Positions 26,785 to 35,216 of a stretch of DNA of 62,508 nucleotides are shown here, piece by piece (position 1 is the first letter of the stretch; each line of letters begins with the position of its first letter). The stretch is from an uncultured Lachnospiraceae bacterium (GTDB lineage: Bacteria > Bacillota > Clostridia > Lachnospirales > Lachnospiraceae). The notes under the pieces were generated by a model. It worked only from the letters and a program-made list of their open reading frames with translations, was not told the DNA's origin and searched no databases. A program made the translations under genes and the position numbers. The stretch covers positions 1-62,508 of the forward strand of contig CACXEU010000007.1 in the NCBI GenBank assembly GCA_902766735.1. Reading direction: 5' to 3'.

Positions 26785-28698
26785 ATGAATAGAGTAGCAA
26801 AGAAAATTACATTGGTAGCAACTAGCTTGACATTAGCATTAGGAATGTCCATGAGTGTTATGGCGGCAAAGAACGACAGCAATAAGTGTGGAAAGAATGC
26901 GATTTATGAGTTTAATAAGTCTACAAGGACACTTACCATTCAGGGAAAAGGAACTGTTAAAGGAAAACATTCTTGGAAAAAACTGAAGCCGAAAAAAGTC
27001 GTGATTAAAGACGGAATTACGGAAATTGGATATAGCGCATTTGCAAGTCTGAAAACATTAAGGAGTGTTATAATTCCAAATTCCGTTCGAAAAATCGATG
27101 GATATGCGTTTGAATGTTCTTCTCTGAAAAAACTGAATCTTCCGAAGTCCGTAGAAGTAATCGGGACGGGTGCTTTTTCAGAAACCAAATTAAAGGAAGT
27201 AACTGTTCCTAAAAGCGTGAAGAAAATGGGCTCTTATGTTTTTGGCAGTTGTGGACGATTGAAAAAGGTAGAATGGAATTATAGTTACATCCCGGCTAGA
27301 ACATTTTCTTATTGTACATCATTAGATAAGATTTCCATCAAATCAAAAGTTCAGCATATTGGCATAGAAGCATTAGAGGGAACCGCAATAAAGGCATTTA
27401 CGGTTCCAAGTAGTGTAACAAATATGGAAAGAGGTGTTTTTTCTAATTGTAAGAAATTAGAAAGTGTAAAGTTATCAAGCCGTTTAAAAGAAATTCCGAA
27501 GGATACTTTTTTCAATACCCCAGCTTTAAAGAAGATTCACATTCCAAACGGTGTTCAGGTAATTGAGGGAGAAGCATTTGAAGAAAGCGGAGTGGAAAAT
27601 CTAGTGCTTCCAAATAGTGTTACACAGATGAAACCTTATGCGTTTGCCGGTGCAAAGCAGTTGAAGCAGATTACACTTTCCGATAGCTTGAAAAGAATTG
27701 AACATGATACCTTTAACAACTGTGTTCAGTTAGAACAAGTAAAATTTGGTTCCAAGCTTGAATTAATCGGAGAAGAAGCTTTTGTAAATTGTAAATTAAC
27801 AAACTTAGTGATTCCATCAACAGTAAAAACAGTAGAATATGGAGCATTTAAAAATACAAAATGTCAGAAGGTTACAATTCAGGAAGGTGTTAGAATTATT
27901 GATTACTGGATTTTTGCGCAGTGTGGAGAATTAAAGAGCATCTCTATTCCAAGTACGGTAACAACCTTCCAGACCAATGCATTATCAAAGTGTCCAAAAT
28001 TGACTACAATTACAGTGGCAGCAAAGAATGGAAAGTATGCCGTTAGCGATAATTGTCTGACAAGCAAGGATGGAAAGACCTTATTAGTAGTTCCGGGTTC
28101 AAAAACAGGAACTTTTGAAATTCCGGAAGCAGTAACCACGATTGATCAGGAAGCGTTTACCGGATGTACAAAGATTTCAGCATTTGCAACCAATAAGAAT
28201 CAGAACATGACTACAAAGAACGGAATGTTATGCAGCAAGGATGGAACAAAGTTAATTGCAGCACCACAGAATGTTTCAGGAACGTTAAGAATTCCTGATG
28301 GAATTAAAACCATTGGCGCAGCAGCAGTTCATTATTCCAAAGCATCTGCCATCGTTATTCCGAACACAGTAACAGTCATTGATCCATGTGCATTTGAATA
28401 CTGTAATAACATTACTGAAATCACAATTCCGGGAAGCGTATATCAGATTCCGGAAGCAGGGTTCTGGGAATGTGCAAAACTACGCACTGTAACATTGGAA
28501 GAAGGAATTAGCAGAATCTGGAGAAACGGATTTTATGGATGTAAGAACTTAAAGAAGATTACATTACCGAAGTCATTATCTTATATTCACAAGACAGCTT
28601 TTGAAGAATGTTCCGGCGGATTAAAAATCTACTGTAACAAGAATTCCTTAGCGATGGCTTATGCGACAAAGTATTATTTCAATTACAGAATTATTTAA
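26785..28698 (+). CDS. Secreted BspA-type leucine-rich repeat protein
   Basis: 637 residues. Signal peptide about 1-27 (LGMSMSVMAAKN). A short N-terminal domain (CGKNAIYEFNKSTRTLTIQGKG) is followed by about 18 BspA/LRR_5 repeats of roughly 22-24 residues with the pattern IPNSVRKIDGYAFECSSLKK and its variants. There is no LPxTG, SLH or other anchor, so it is probably released or held by unseen contacts. BspA-type proteins bind host matrix or other bacteria. It has its own strong AGGAGGATT site and terminators on both sides. Confidence 0.9.
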   Translation: MNRVAKKITLVATSLTLALGMSMSVMAAKNDSNKCGKNAIYEFNKSTRTLTIQGKGTVKGKHSWKKLKPKKVVIKDGITEIGYSAFASLKTLRSVIIPNSVRKIDGYAFECSSLKKLNLPKSVEVIGTGAFSETKLKEVTVPKSVKKMGSYVFGSCGRLKKVEWNYSYIPARTFSYCTSLDKISIKSKVQHIGIEALEGTAIKAFTVPSSVTNMERGVFSNCKKLESVKLSSRLKEIPKDTFFNTPALKKIHIPNGVQVIEGEAFEESGVENLVLPNSVTQMKPYAFAGAKQLKQITLSDSLKRIEHDTFNNCVQLEQVKFGSKLELIGEEAFVNCKLTNLVIPSTVKTVEYGAFKNTKCQKVTIQEGVRIIDYWIFAQCGELKSISIPSTVTTFQTNALSKCPKLTTITVAAKNGKYAVSDNCLTSKDGKTLLVVPGSKTGTFEIPEAVTTIDQEAFTGCTKISAFATNKNQNMTTKNGMLCSKDGTKLIAAPQNVSGTLRIPDGIKTIGAAAVHYSKASAIVIPNTVTVIDPCAFEYCNNITEITIPGSVYQIPEAGFWECAKLRTVTLEEGISRIWRNGFYGCKNLKKITLPKSLSYIHKTAFEECSGGLKIYCNKNSLAMAYATKYYFNYRII

Positions 28699-28730
28699 AA
28701 AGATAGTTCTTGTTCATATATATTTCTTTT

Positions 28731-28763
28731 GGGAGTGCACTCGTTGTACTCCCGCTTTTTTTC
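28731..28763 (+). terminator. Terminator after the LRR gene
   Basis: GGGAGTGCA-CTCGT-TGTACTCCC stem (one G-U pair) then seven T residues. Confidence 0.88.
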
Positions 28764-28840
28764 TGTACAAATATCTTTGTTTCGGGTTATAATAAAAATA
28801 ATGTGCAAAAAGAAAAAGGAACACCATTAGGAGGCAAAAG

Positions 28841-29599
28841 ATGAAACTGATTTCGTGGAATGTGAATGGAATTCGTGCCTGTGTTACGAAGGGATTCATG
28901 GATTTTTTTAATTCAATTGATGCAGATATTTTCTGTATTCAGGAATCAAAAATGCAGGAAGGACAGTTGGAATTGGAACTGCCGGGGTACCATCAGTATT
29001 GGAACTATGCAGAGAAAAAGGGATATTCCGGGACTGCCGTTTTCACAAGGCAGGAGCCAATCCAGGTAACCAATGGGATTGGAATCGAGGAACATGACCA
29101 CGAAGGTCGTGTCATTACCTTGGAATTTGAACAGTTTTATCTGGTGACCTGCTACACGCCGAATTCCCAGAATGAATTAAAGCGTCTGGACTACCGGATG
29201 CAATGGGAAGATGATTTTAAGGCATATCTGAAAAAATTAGAAAAAACAAAACCGGTGATTCTTTGCGGGGATTTAAATGTTGCTCATCAGGAAATTGACT
29301 TAAAAAATCCGAAAACCAATCGAAAAAATGCCGGATTTACCGATGAAGAACGCGAAAAGATGACAGACTTGCTGGCAGATGGATTTATTGATACCTTCCG
29401 ATATTTTTATCCGGAAGAGGAAGGTCGTTACAGCTGGTGGTCTTATCGTTTTAAGGCACGAGAAAAGAATGCCGGATGGCGGATTGATTATTTTATTGTT
29501 TCCGAGGCGTTGAAAGATCAATTAGAGGGAGCAGACATTCATAAGGATGTCATGGGCTCTGATCATTGCCCTGTGGAATTAACCATTCATTTGGATTAG
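28841..29599 (+). CDS. xth: Exodeoxyribonuclease III
   Basis: 252 residues. A base-excision repair AP endonuclease and 3'-exonuclease. It has [12 protein letters not shown] with the first Asn, QESKMQ with the metal-binding Glu, [15 protein letters not shown], the catalytic Asp-Asn pair in [15 protein letters not shown], and the terminal His in GSDHCPVEL. The GGAGG site is seven bases before ATG. It is followed after 20 bp by dnaE on the same strand. Confidence 0.96.
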   Translation: MKLISWNVNGIRACVTKGFMDFFNSIDADIFCIQESKMQEGQLELELPGYHQYWNYAEKKGYSGTAVFTRQEPIQVTNGIGIEEHDHEGRVITLEFEQFYLVTCYTPNSQNELKRLDYRMQWEDDFKAYLKKLEKTKPVILCGDLNVAHQEIDLKNPKTNRKNAGFTDEEREKMTDLLADGFIDTFRYFYPEEEGRYSWWSYRFKAREKNAGWRIDYFIVSEALKDQLEGADIHKDVMGSDHCPVELTIHLD

Positions 29600-29619
29600 A
29601 GATAGAAAGAGAGTAACCA

Positions 29620-32600
29620 ATGAGTTTTACCCATTTACACGTCCATACGGAATACAGTCTGTTGGACGGTTCCAGTAAAATTAAAGAAATAACAAAACAG
29701 GCTAAGGCACTGGGGATGGATAGTCTTGCCATTACGGATCACGGAGTGATGTATGGAGTCATAGACTTTTACCGAGCTGCCCGGGCGGAGGGAATTAAGC
29801 CGATTATCGGATGCGAGGTCTATGTGGCACCGGGTTCTCGTTTTGACAAGGAAAAGAATGAGAGTGAAAGCCGATACAATCATTTGATTTTGTTGGCAGA
29901 AAATAATACAGGTTATGAGAACTTATGCAGAATTGTATCCAAGGGATTCGTAGAAGGTTTTTACTATAAACCCCGCGTGGATTACGAGGTACTGCAGGAG
30001 TTTCATGAAGGGCTGATTTGCTTAAGTGCCTGTCTGGCAGGAGAGGTGCAGCGTCATCTCGCCAGAGAAGATTACGAAAGTGGAAAGGCAGCAGCATTGC
30101 GTCATCTGGAAATTTTTGGAAAAGACAATTATTTTCTGGAAATGCAGGACCATGGAATTCCGGAGCAGAGAACGGTAAACCAGCAGTTAATGCGCTTAAG
30201 TCAGGATATCGGTGTAGACTTGGTTTGTACCAACGATGTTCATTATACCTATGCCGACGACGTGGAAGCCCATGATATTTTGTTATGCATTCAGACCGGC
30301 AAGAAAAAATCTGATGAAGACCGTATGCGCTATGAGGGGGGACAGTTTTATTTGAAGTCTCCGGAAGAGATGGCGCAATTGTTCCCGTATGCCCCGCAGG
30401 CATTGGAGAATACCGGAAAGATTGCTGAACGCTGTAATGTGGAATTTGAATTTGGCGTGACAAAACTTCCGAACTTTCCGGTTCCGGAGGGATACACTGC
30501 ATGGACTTATCTGAAAGAACTTTGTGAGCAGGGACTCCATAACCGATACCCGATTTTTCAGGGACAGGAGGATCCGTTCTGTAAATTGAGCCAGGCGGAA
30601 CTTCAGGAACGTTTGGACTACGAATTAAATACCATTAAAAATATGGGGTACATTGAGTACTTCCTGATTGTCTGGGATTTCATTCATTATGCGAAATCCA
30701 ATGGAATTGCTGTTGGACCGGGACGAGGTTCTGCGGCGGGAAGCATCGTATCTTATTGTTTGGAAATCACGGACATTGAGCCGATGCGTTATAACCTGCT
30801 CTTTGAGCGTTTCTTAAATCCAGAGCGTGTGTCCATGCCCGATATCGACGTGGACTTCTGTATCGAGCGTCGTCAGGAAGTGATTGACTATGTTGGAAGA
30901 AAATACGGTAAAGACCATGTAGCCCAGATTGTAACCTTTGGAACATTGAAGGCAAAAGGTGTAATCCGTGATGTGGGACGTGTTCTTGACATGCCTTATG
31001 CACAATGCGACAGCATTGCAAAGATGATTCCGAATGATCTTCATATGACGCTGGACCTTGCTTTGAAGCAAAGCCGCGAACTGAAGGAACTTTACGATAA
31101 TGACCCACAGGTAAAATATTTGATTGACATGTCAAAGAGGTTGGAAGGGTTACCACGTCATGCATCCATGCATGCCGCCGGCGTGGTTATCTGTGCAAAG
31201 CCGGTGGACGAGTATGTACCGCTTTCCAGAGCTTCCGACGGTTCCATTACCACTCAGTACATCATGACAACCTTGGAAGAACTGGGATTGTTAAAGATGG
31301 ACTTCTTAGGACTACGAAATCTGACGGTCATTCAGAATGCGGAGCGGTTTATTAAAGAAAACCGCGGTGTGGAAATTGATTTAAAAACAATTAATTATGA
31401 TGATAAAAAAGTGCTTTCCTATATTGGAACCGGAAATACGGAAGGAATTTTCCAGTTGGAAAGTGGCGGTATGAAGAACTTCATGAAGGAATTGAAACCG
31501 GATAGTCTGGAAGACATCATTGCCGGAATTTCCTTATACCGACCGGGACCAATGGATTTCATTCCGAAGTATCTGGAAGGAAAGAATAATGCTTCCTCCG
31601 TTACCTATGATTGTCCGCAGCTGGAACCAATCTTAAAGCCGACCCACGGCTGTATTGTTTATCAGGAACAGGTTATGCAGATTGTACGTGATTTGGCAGG
31701 TTATTCGCTGGGCCGAAGTGATTTACTCCGTCGAGCCATGTCGAAAAAGAAACAGGATGTCATGGAGAAGGAACGGAAAATTTTCGTTTACGGTGATGAG
31801 GAAACCGGGGTTAATGGTTGTATCAAGAATGGAATCAATGAAGGTATTGCAAATAAAATCTTTGATGAAATGATTGATTTTGCAAAATATGCCTTTAATA
31901 AATCTCATGCGGCAGCCTATGCAGTAGTAGCCTATCAGACGGCTTACCTGAAATATTATTATCCGACCGAGTTTATGGCAGCCATGCTTACTTCCGTTAT
32001 GGACGTGGCAAGCAAGGTTTCGGAATATGTTTATTCCTGTCGTTCCATGGGAATCAAGATTCTTCCGCCGGATATTAATGTGGGAAGCAGTGGATTCTCC
32101 GCAGATGGGGATGACATTCGCTATGGCCTGACTGCCATTAAGAATGTAGGAAAAAATATTATTGACCAGATTGTTTCAGAAAGAGAAAAGCGAGGCAAGT
32201 TCGTGGACTTGGAAGATTTCATTAGCAGAACTGCCGGTCTCGGTGTGAATAAACGTGCCATCGAAAACTTTATCAAGGCAGGGGCCTTCGATTCTTTCGG
32301 TGCTACAAGAAAACAGATGATGATGGTGTATGTTCAAATCATTGATGGCGTAAATCAGGAAAAGAAAGACGCCATGGAAGGACAGGTTACGCTGTTTGAT
32401 TTTGCGGGAGACGAAGAAAAAGAAACCTATAAGGTGCAGATGCCAAATGTAGGAGAATACGAAAACGAACAGAAACTGGAATTTGAAAAGGAAGTTCTAG
32501 GAATTTATGCCAGTGGCCACCCATTACAGTCTCAGGAGAAGAAGTGGCGCAAACACATTACAAACATAGCCATTGATTTTGTGGAACCGGAAGAAGGTGA

Positions 32601-33105
32601 AGAACCTAAAATTCCGGACAAGAGTAAAGTGACCATTGGTGGAATTGTATCGGTTGTGACGAAGAAATTTACAAAGAGTGGACAACAGATGGCGTTTATT
32701 ACCTTGGAAGATTTAGTTGGAACCGTGGAAGTCATTGTCTTCCCACGTCAGTTTGAACGAAATCGTGAACTGATGGAGGAAGGGAAAAAGATTTTCGTGA
32801 CCGGTGAGGCACAGTTCGAAGAAAATTCAGCAGGCAGAGTCATCGCCAACAGTATTACCGAGTTCGCCATGATGCCCTCAGAACTCTGGATTGCCTTTCC
32901 GGATAAGGAAACCTACGTGGCAAAGGAACCAGAGTTATTACAGCTTTTAGCTCGTTACCATGGGAATGATAAGGTATGCATTGCTTTAGCAAAAGAGCGT
33001 CAGCGTAAAGTTCTGCCGGTAGAGTACCGCGTGGAAGTGACAGAGAGTTTGCTTTCCACACTGCGAGAACAGTATGGGGAAGACTTCGTGAAGGTCATTG
33101 ATTAG
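29620..33105 (+). CDS. dnaE: DNA polymerase III alpha subunit DnaE
   Basis: 1161 residues. N-terminal PHP domain (THLHVHTEYSLLDGSSKI). The catalytic palm has GPGRGSAAGSIVSYCL and the metal-binding Asp residues of MPDIDVDFCIERR (residues 406-418). Fingers, a beta-clamp-contact region and HhH follow (GLTAIKNVGKNIIDQI). A C-terminal OB fold starts at KVTIGGIVSVVTKKFTKSGQ. There is no exonuclease insertion, so this is DnaE1-type and not PolC. Low-GC Gram-positives normally also have PolC, not present in this window. Confidence 0.97.
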   Translation: MSFTHLHVHTEYSLLDGSSKIKEITKQAKALGMDSLAITDHGVMYGVIDFYRAARAEGIKPIIGCEVYVAPGSRFDKEKNESESRYNHLILLAENNTGYENLCRIVSKGFVEGFYYKPRVDYEVLQEFHEGLICLSACLAGEVQRHLAREDYESGKAAALRHLEIFGKDNYFLEMQDHGIPEQRTVNQQLMRLSQDIGVDLVCTNDVHYTYADDVEAHDILLCIQTGKKKSDEDRMRYEGGQFYLKSPEEMAQLFPYAPQALENTGKIAERCNVEFEFGVTKLPNFPVPEGYTAWTYLKELCEQGLHNRYPIFQGQEDPFCKLSQAELQERLDYELNTIKNMGYIEYFLIVWDFIHYAKSNGIAVGPGRGSAAGSIVSYCLEITDIEPMRYNLLFERFLNPERVSMPDIDVDFCIERRQEVIDYVGRKYGKDHVAQIVTFGTLKAKGVIRDVGRVLDMPYAQCDSIAKMIPNDLHMTLDLALKQSRELKELYDNDPQVKYLIDMSKRLEGLPRHASMHAAGVVICAKPVDEYVPLSRASDGSITTQYIMTTLEELGLLKMDFLGLRNLTVIQNAERFIKENRGVEIDLKTINYDDKKVLSYIGTGNTEGIFQLESGGMKNFMKELKPDSLEDIIAGISLYRPGPMDFIPKYLEGKNNASSVTYDCPQLEPILKPTHGCIVYQEQVMQIVRDLAGYSLGRSDLLRRAMSKKKQDVMEKERKIFVYGDEETGVNGCIKNGINEGIANKIFDEMIDFAKYAFNKSHAAAYAVVAYQTAYLKYYYPTEFMAAMLTSVMDVASKVSEYVYSCRSMGIKILPPDINVGSSGFSADGDDIRYGLTAIKNVGKNIIDQIVSEREKRGKFVDLEDFISRTAGLGVNKRAIENFIKAGAFDSFGATRKQMMMVYVQIIDGVNQEKKDAMEGQVTLFDFAGDEEKETYKVQMPNVGEYENEQKLEFEKEVLGIYASGHPLQSQEKKWRKHITNIAIDFVEPEEGEEPKIPDKSKVTIGGIVSVVTKKFTKSGQQMAFITLEDLVGTVEVIVFPRQFERNRELMEEGKKIFVTGEAQFEENSAGRVIANSITEFAMMPSELWIAFPDKETYVAKEPELLQLLARYHGNDKVCIALAKERQRKVLPVEYRVEVTESLLSTLREQYGEDFVKVID

Positions 33106-33201
33106 TGCGATCGAAGCACTAGATTCCTAAGTGAAGTGCATAGAAAAAGCAGGTTTTGCTCTGATTAGTGCAATTGAAATAAAAAATGTTGGAGATGAAG
33201 T

Positions 33202-33972
33202 ATGATTATTACATCAGCGTCAAATGAACAAATAAAGAAAGTGATTCAGCTGAAGGAAAAGGCGAAGGTGAGGCGAAACGAAGGATGTTTTGTAGTGGAA
33301 GGCATTAAGATGTTTTCTGAAATACCGGAAAGCGACTTGCAGGAGGTCTATGCTTCTGAACAGTTTGAAAGGGAGCATAGGGAGGTTTTGAAGGGAGTTC
33401 GCTATCAGTTGGTAAGTGACAGCGTGTTTAAGAAGATGTCTGACACCGTAACGCCGCAAGGGATTCTTGCAGTTGTGAAGATGAAGGCATATCAGGTGGA
33501 AGATATTATAAAAGAAAGAAAAGATGGGAAGAGCTGTTTTGTGGTTTTGGATCGCTTGCAGGATCCGGGGAATTTAGGAACCATTCTTCGAACGGGAGAA
33601 GGAGCTGGAATCAGTGGGCTAATTATGAGCCGCGACTGCGTGGATATTTATAGTCCAAAAGTGATTCGTTCCACTATGGGGTCCATTTTCCGTGTGCCTT
33701 TTGTAGTGGTGGATGATTTGAAGGATGCGGTAGAAACGCTAAAGAAGAATGGAATTGTGACTTATGCGGCGCATCTTCAGGGAGAACTGTATAGCAGTGG
33801 AAATCTTTCAGAGGATTGTGCGTTCCTGATAGGAAATGAGGCAAGAGGGCTTAGTGATGAGATTGCAGAATTGGCAGATAAGAAAATTAAGATTCCAATG
33901 GATGGAAAAGTGGAATCTTTAAATGCGGCTGTGGCAACAGCAATTTTGATGTATGCCCATAAGATGCAATAA
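33202..33972 (+). CDS. TrmH/SpoU-family RNA 2'-O-methyltransferase
   Basis: 256 residues. N-terminal substrate-binding part (RRNEGCFVVEGIKMF). The SPOUT catalytic knot has LDRLQDPGNLGTILRTGEGAGI, FLIGNEARGLSDEIAELAD and IPMDGKVESLNAAVATAILMY, which are the three SpoU motifs. It methylates ribose in rRNA or tRNA; the exact site cannot be told. The 96-bp gap upstream after dnaE holds a small hairpin without a T-run. Confidence 0.92.
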   Translation: MIITSASNEQIKKVIQLKEKAKVRRNEGCFVVEGIKMFSEIPESDLQEVYASEQFEREHREVLKGVRYQLVSDSVFKKMSDTVTPQGILAVVKMKAYQVEDIIKERKDGKSCFVVLDRLQDPGNLGTILRTGEGAGISGLIMSRDCVDIYSPKVIRSTMGSIFRVPFVVVDDLKDAVETLKKNGIVTYAAHLQGELYSSGNLSEDCAFLIGNEARGLSDEIAELADKKIKIPMDGKVESLNAAVATAILMYAHKMQ

Positions 33973-33977
33973 AAATA

Positions 33978-34010
33978 CCCCCGAAAACAATTTGTTTTCG
34001 GGGGATTGTT
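33978..34010. terminator. Bidirectional terminator between the methyltransferase and mecA genes
   Basis: CCCCCGAAAAC and GTTTTCGGGGG arms with A- and T-rich flanks serve the two convergent genes. Confidence 0.88.
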
Positions 34011-34020
34011 TTGCAATGAA

Positions 34021-34728
34021 TTAAATATTTCCTAATTTTTCAATCGCCTTATCAGCAATGATTTCTTCGAAGTGTTCTACATAGAACAGTTCTTTTGCGT
34101 AAGATGGTTCTTCGCGTTCACCCTGTTCTGTCAGAATGCTACAGATTTTGTTGAGCAAATGTTCGTCGTTCGTCTCCATGCAGAGGGACAAGTAATATCT
34201 GCCGTTTTGTGGAGATTTGTAAACAGAACTGTCACCTCGGTAAAACGGAGCCAGCTGATTTGCTACTGTGATAATCTCCGGCAGGGTGTTAAATACATAG
34301 ATGCAATAGAGAAGGGATGAATCGGAAGATTCTTTCGAAACAGGTTCTTCAGTTTCGGAAGTTTCTGCTTCAATTTTCTCGAAATCGTCTAATTCCATTT
34401 TCATATCTTCTAAACGGGAGAAGAAATCATCTGTAAACTCTTTGGAAAAGATATTGGAAAAATGAGATTTCGTATCTTCCGGATGTTCCACCTTGGTAAT
34501 GACCAGAACAATTCCTTCAGAGGACAATGGCATGGCTTCTACCATTAATGGGATATCGTTAACCTCAAAACCAAAGTCGTCGTTAGCCTGCTGCATCATA
34601 TCTTGAAATAATTCCTTCGTTTTTCCTGTGCCAAGGGCAAGCTCGCTTAAATTAAGATCGCGATCTTCTAAGTCTTCCTTGTTCAGGGTGCAACGAATCT
34701 GATTATCATTGATTTTTTCGATTTTCAT
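34021..34728 (-). CDS. mecA: Adaptor protein MecA
   Basis: 235 residues from the ATG at 34728, eight bases after AGGAGG (a GTG three codons earlier overlaps that site and is unlikely). MecA targets proteins to ClpCP. The N-terminal target-binding domain starts MKIEKINDNQIRCTLNKEDLEDRDLNLSELAL cut by an acidic linker (residues about 105-135). The C-terminal ClpC-binding domain contains LYCIYVFNTLPEIITVANQL and YKSPQNGRYYLSL. Convergent to the methyltransferase gene. Confidence 0.93.
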   Translation of the reverse strand: MKIEKINDNQIRCTLNKEDLEDRDLNLSELALGTGKTKELFQDMMQQANDDFGFEVNDIPLMVEAMPLSSEGIVLVITKVEHPEDTKSHFSNIFSKEFTDDFFSRLEDMKMELDDFEKIEAETSETEEPVSKESSDSSLLYCIYVFNTLPEIITVANQLAPFYRGDSSVYKSPQNGRYYLSLCMETNDEHLLNKICSILTEQGEREEPSYAKELFYVEHFEEIIADKAIEKLGNI

Positions 34729-34951
34729 TGAAATCACCTCCTAGATTCGTGGGATATTAATGAAATTAATCAAACAAGCTTTTCTATTTTTTTAGAAAAA
34801 TCATTGTTATTTATAGTATATCCAATTAAAAAAATAGTGTAAAGTTTTTTGATTAGTAATATATTACAAGAAGTTGGCCAAAACGACAACCGTATTTTAA
34901 AATTTTATGCAGAAATGATAATAGTATTTTTTGGTAAAATCAAAAAAATGG

Positions 34952-34980
34952 TTGCATCACACAATCAATATGTGTATACT
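34952..34980 (+). promoter_or_regulatory. Promoter of a probable small RNA or leader
   Basis: TTGCAT (34952-34957), 17-bp spacer, TATACT (34975-34980). It lies within the 488-bp gap between mecA and the GH18-like gene; the part of the gap nearest mecA (34738-34950) is AT-rich without other visible features. Confidence 0.6.
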
Positions 34981-34986
34981 ATAAAG

Positions 34987-35146
34987 GACAAACGCATTGT
35001 GGGATGGAACGACAACAACTGACAGTATATATCACGAAGGAAAATGGACTTCCTAATTTTTAAAAAATTACGTCAGAAGGAGAATCCCTACAAACAAGTG
35101 AGCCATAATTAGAAGTCAAGGACATCTATTTGTGGCTCTTTTCGGG
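34987..35146 (+). ncRNA. Predicted structured small RNA or long leader ending in a terminator
   Basis: From the promoter a transcript of about 160 nt would fold into paired segments: CTGAC (35019-35023) with GTCAG (35072-35076), AGGAA with TTCCT between them, and an AT-rich self-complementary run near 35055-35070. It would end in a two-tier hairpin, GAGCCA (35100-35105) with TGGCTC, enclosing TAGAAGTC/GACATCTA, followed by TTTTC. It resembles no riboswitch or RNA class I know. It could be a stand-alone RNA or an attenuating leader of the downstream gene. Confidence 0.45.
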
Positions 35147-35216
35147 TATGAAAAATGTGGCGTTTGAATAATGAAAATACAGAAAAATGAGATAGAGAAT
35201 TCGCAGTGGAGGAACT

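Noticed and set aside
33106..33201. Hairpin AGTGCGATCGAAGCACT after dnaE considered as a terminator
   Set aside because: No T-run follows, and the downstream gene is on the same strand and close, so readthrough is likely.
34738..34950. AT-rich gap upstream of mecA as a replication origin
   Set aside because: No DnaA-box cluster and no dnaA or dnaN nearby; it is only AT-rich spacer.
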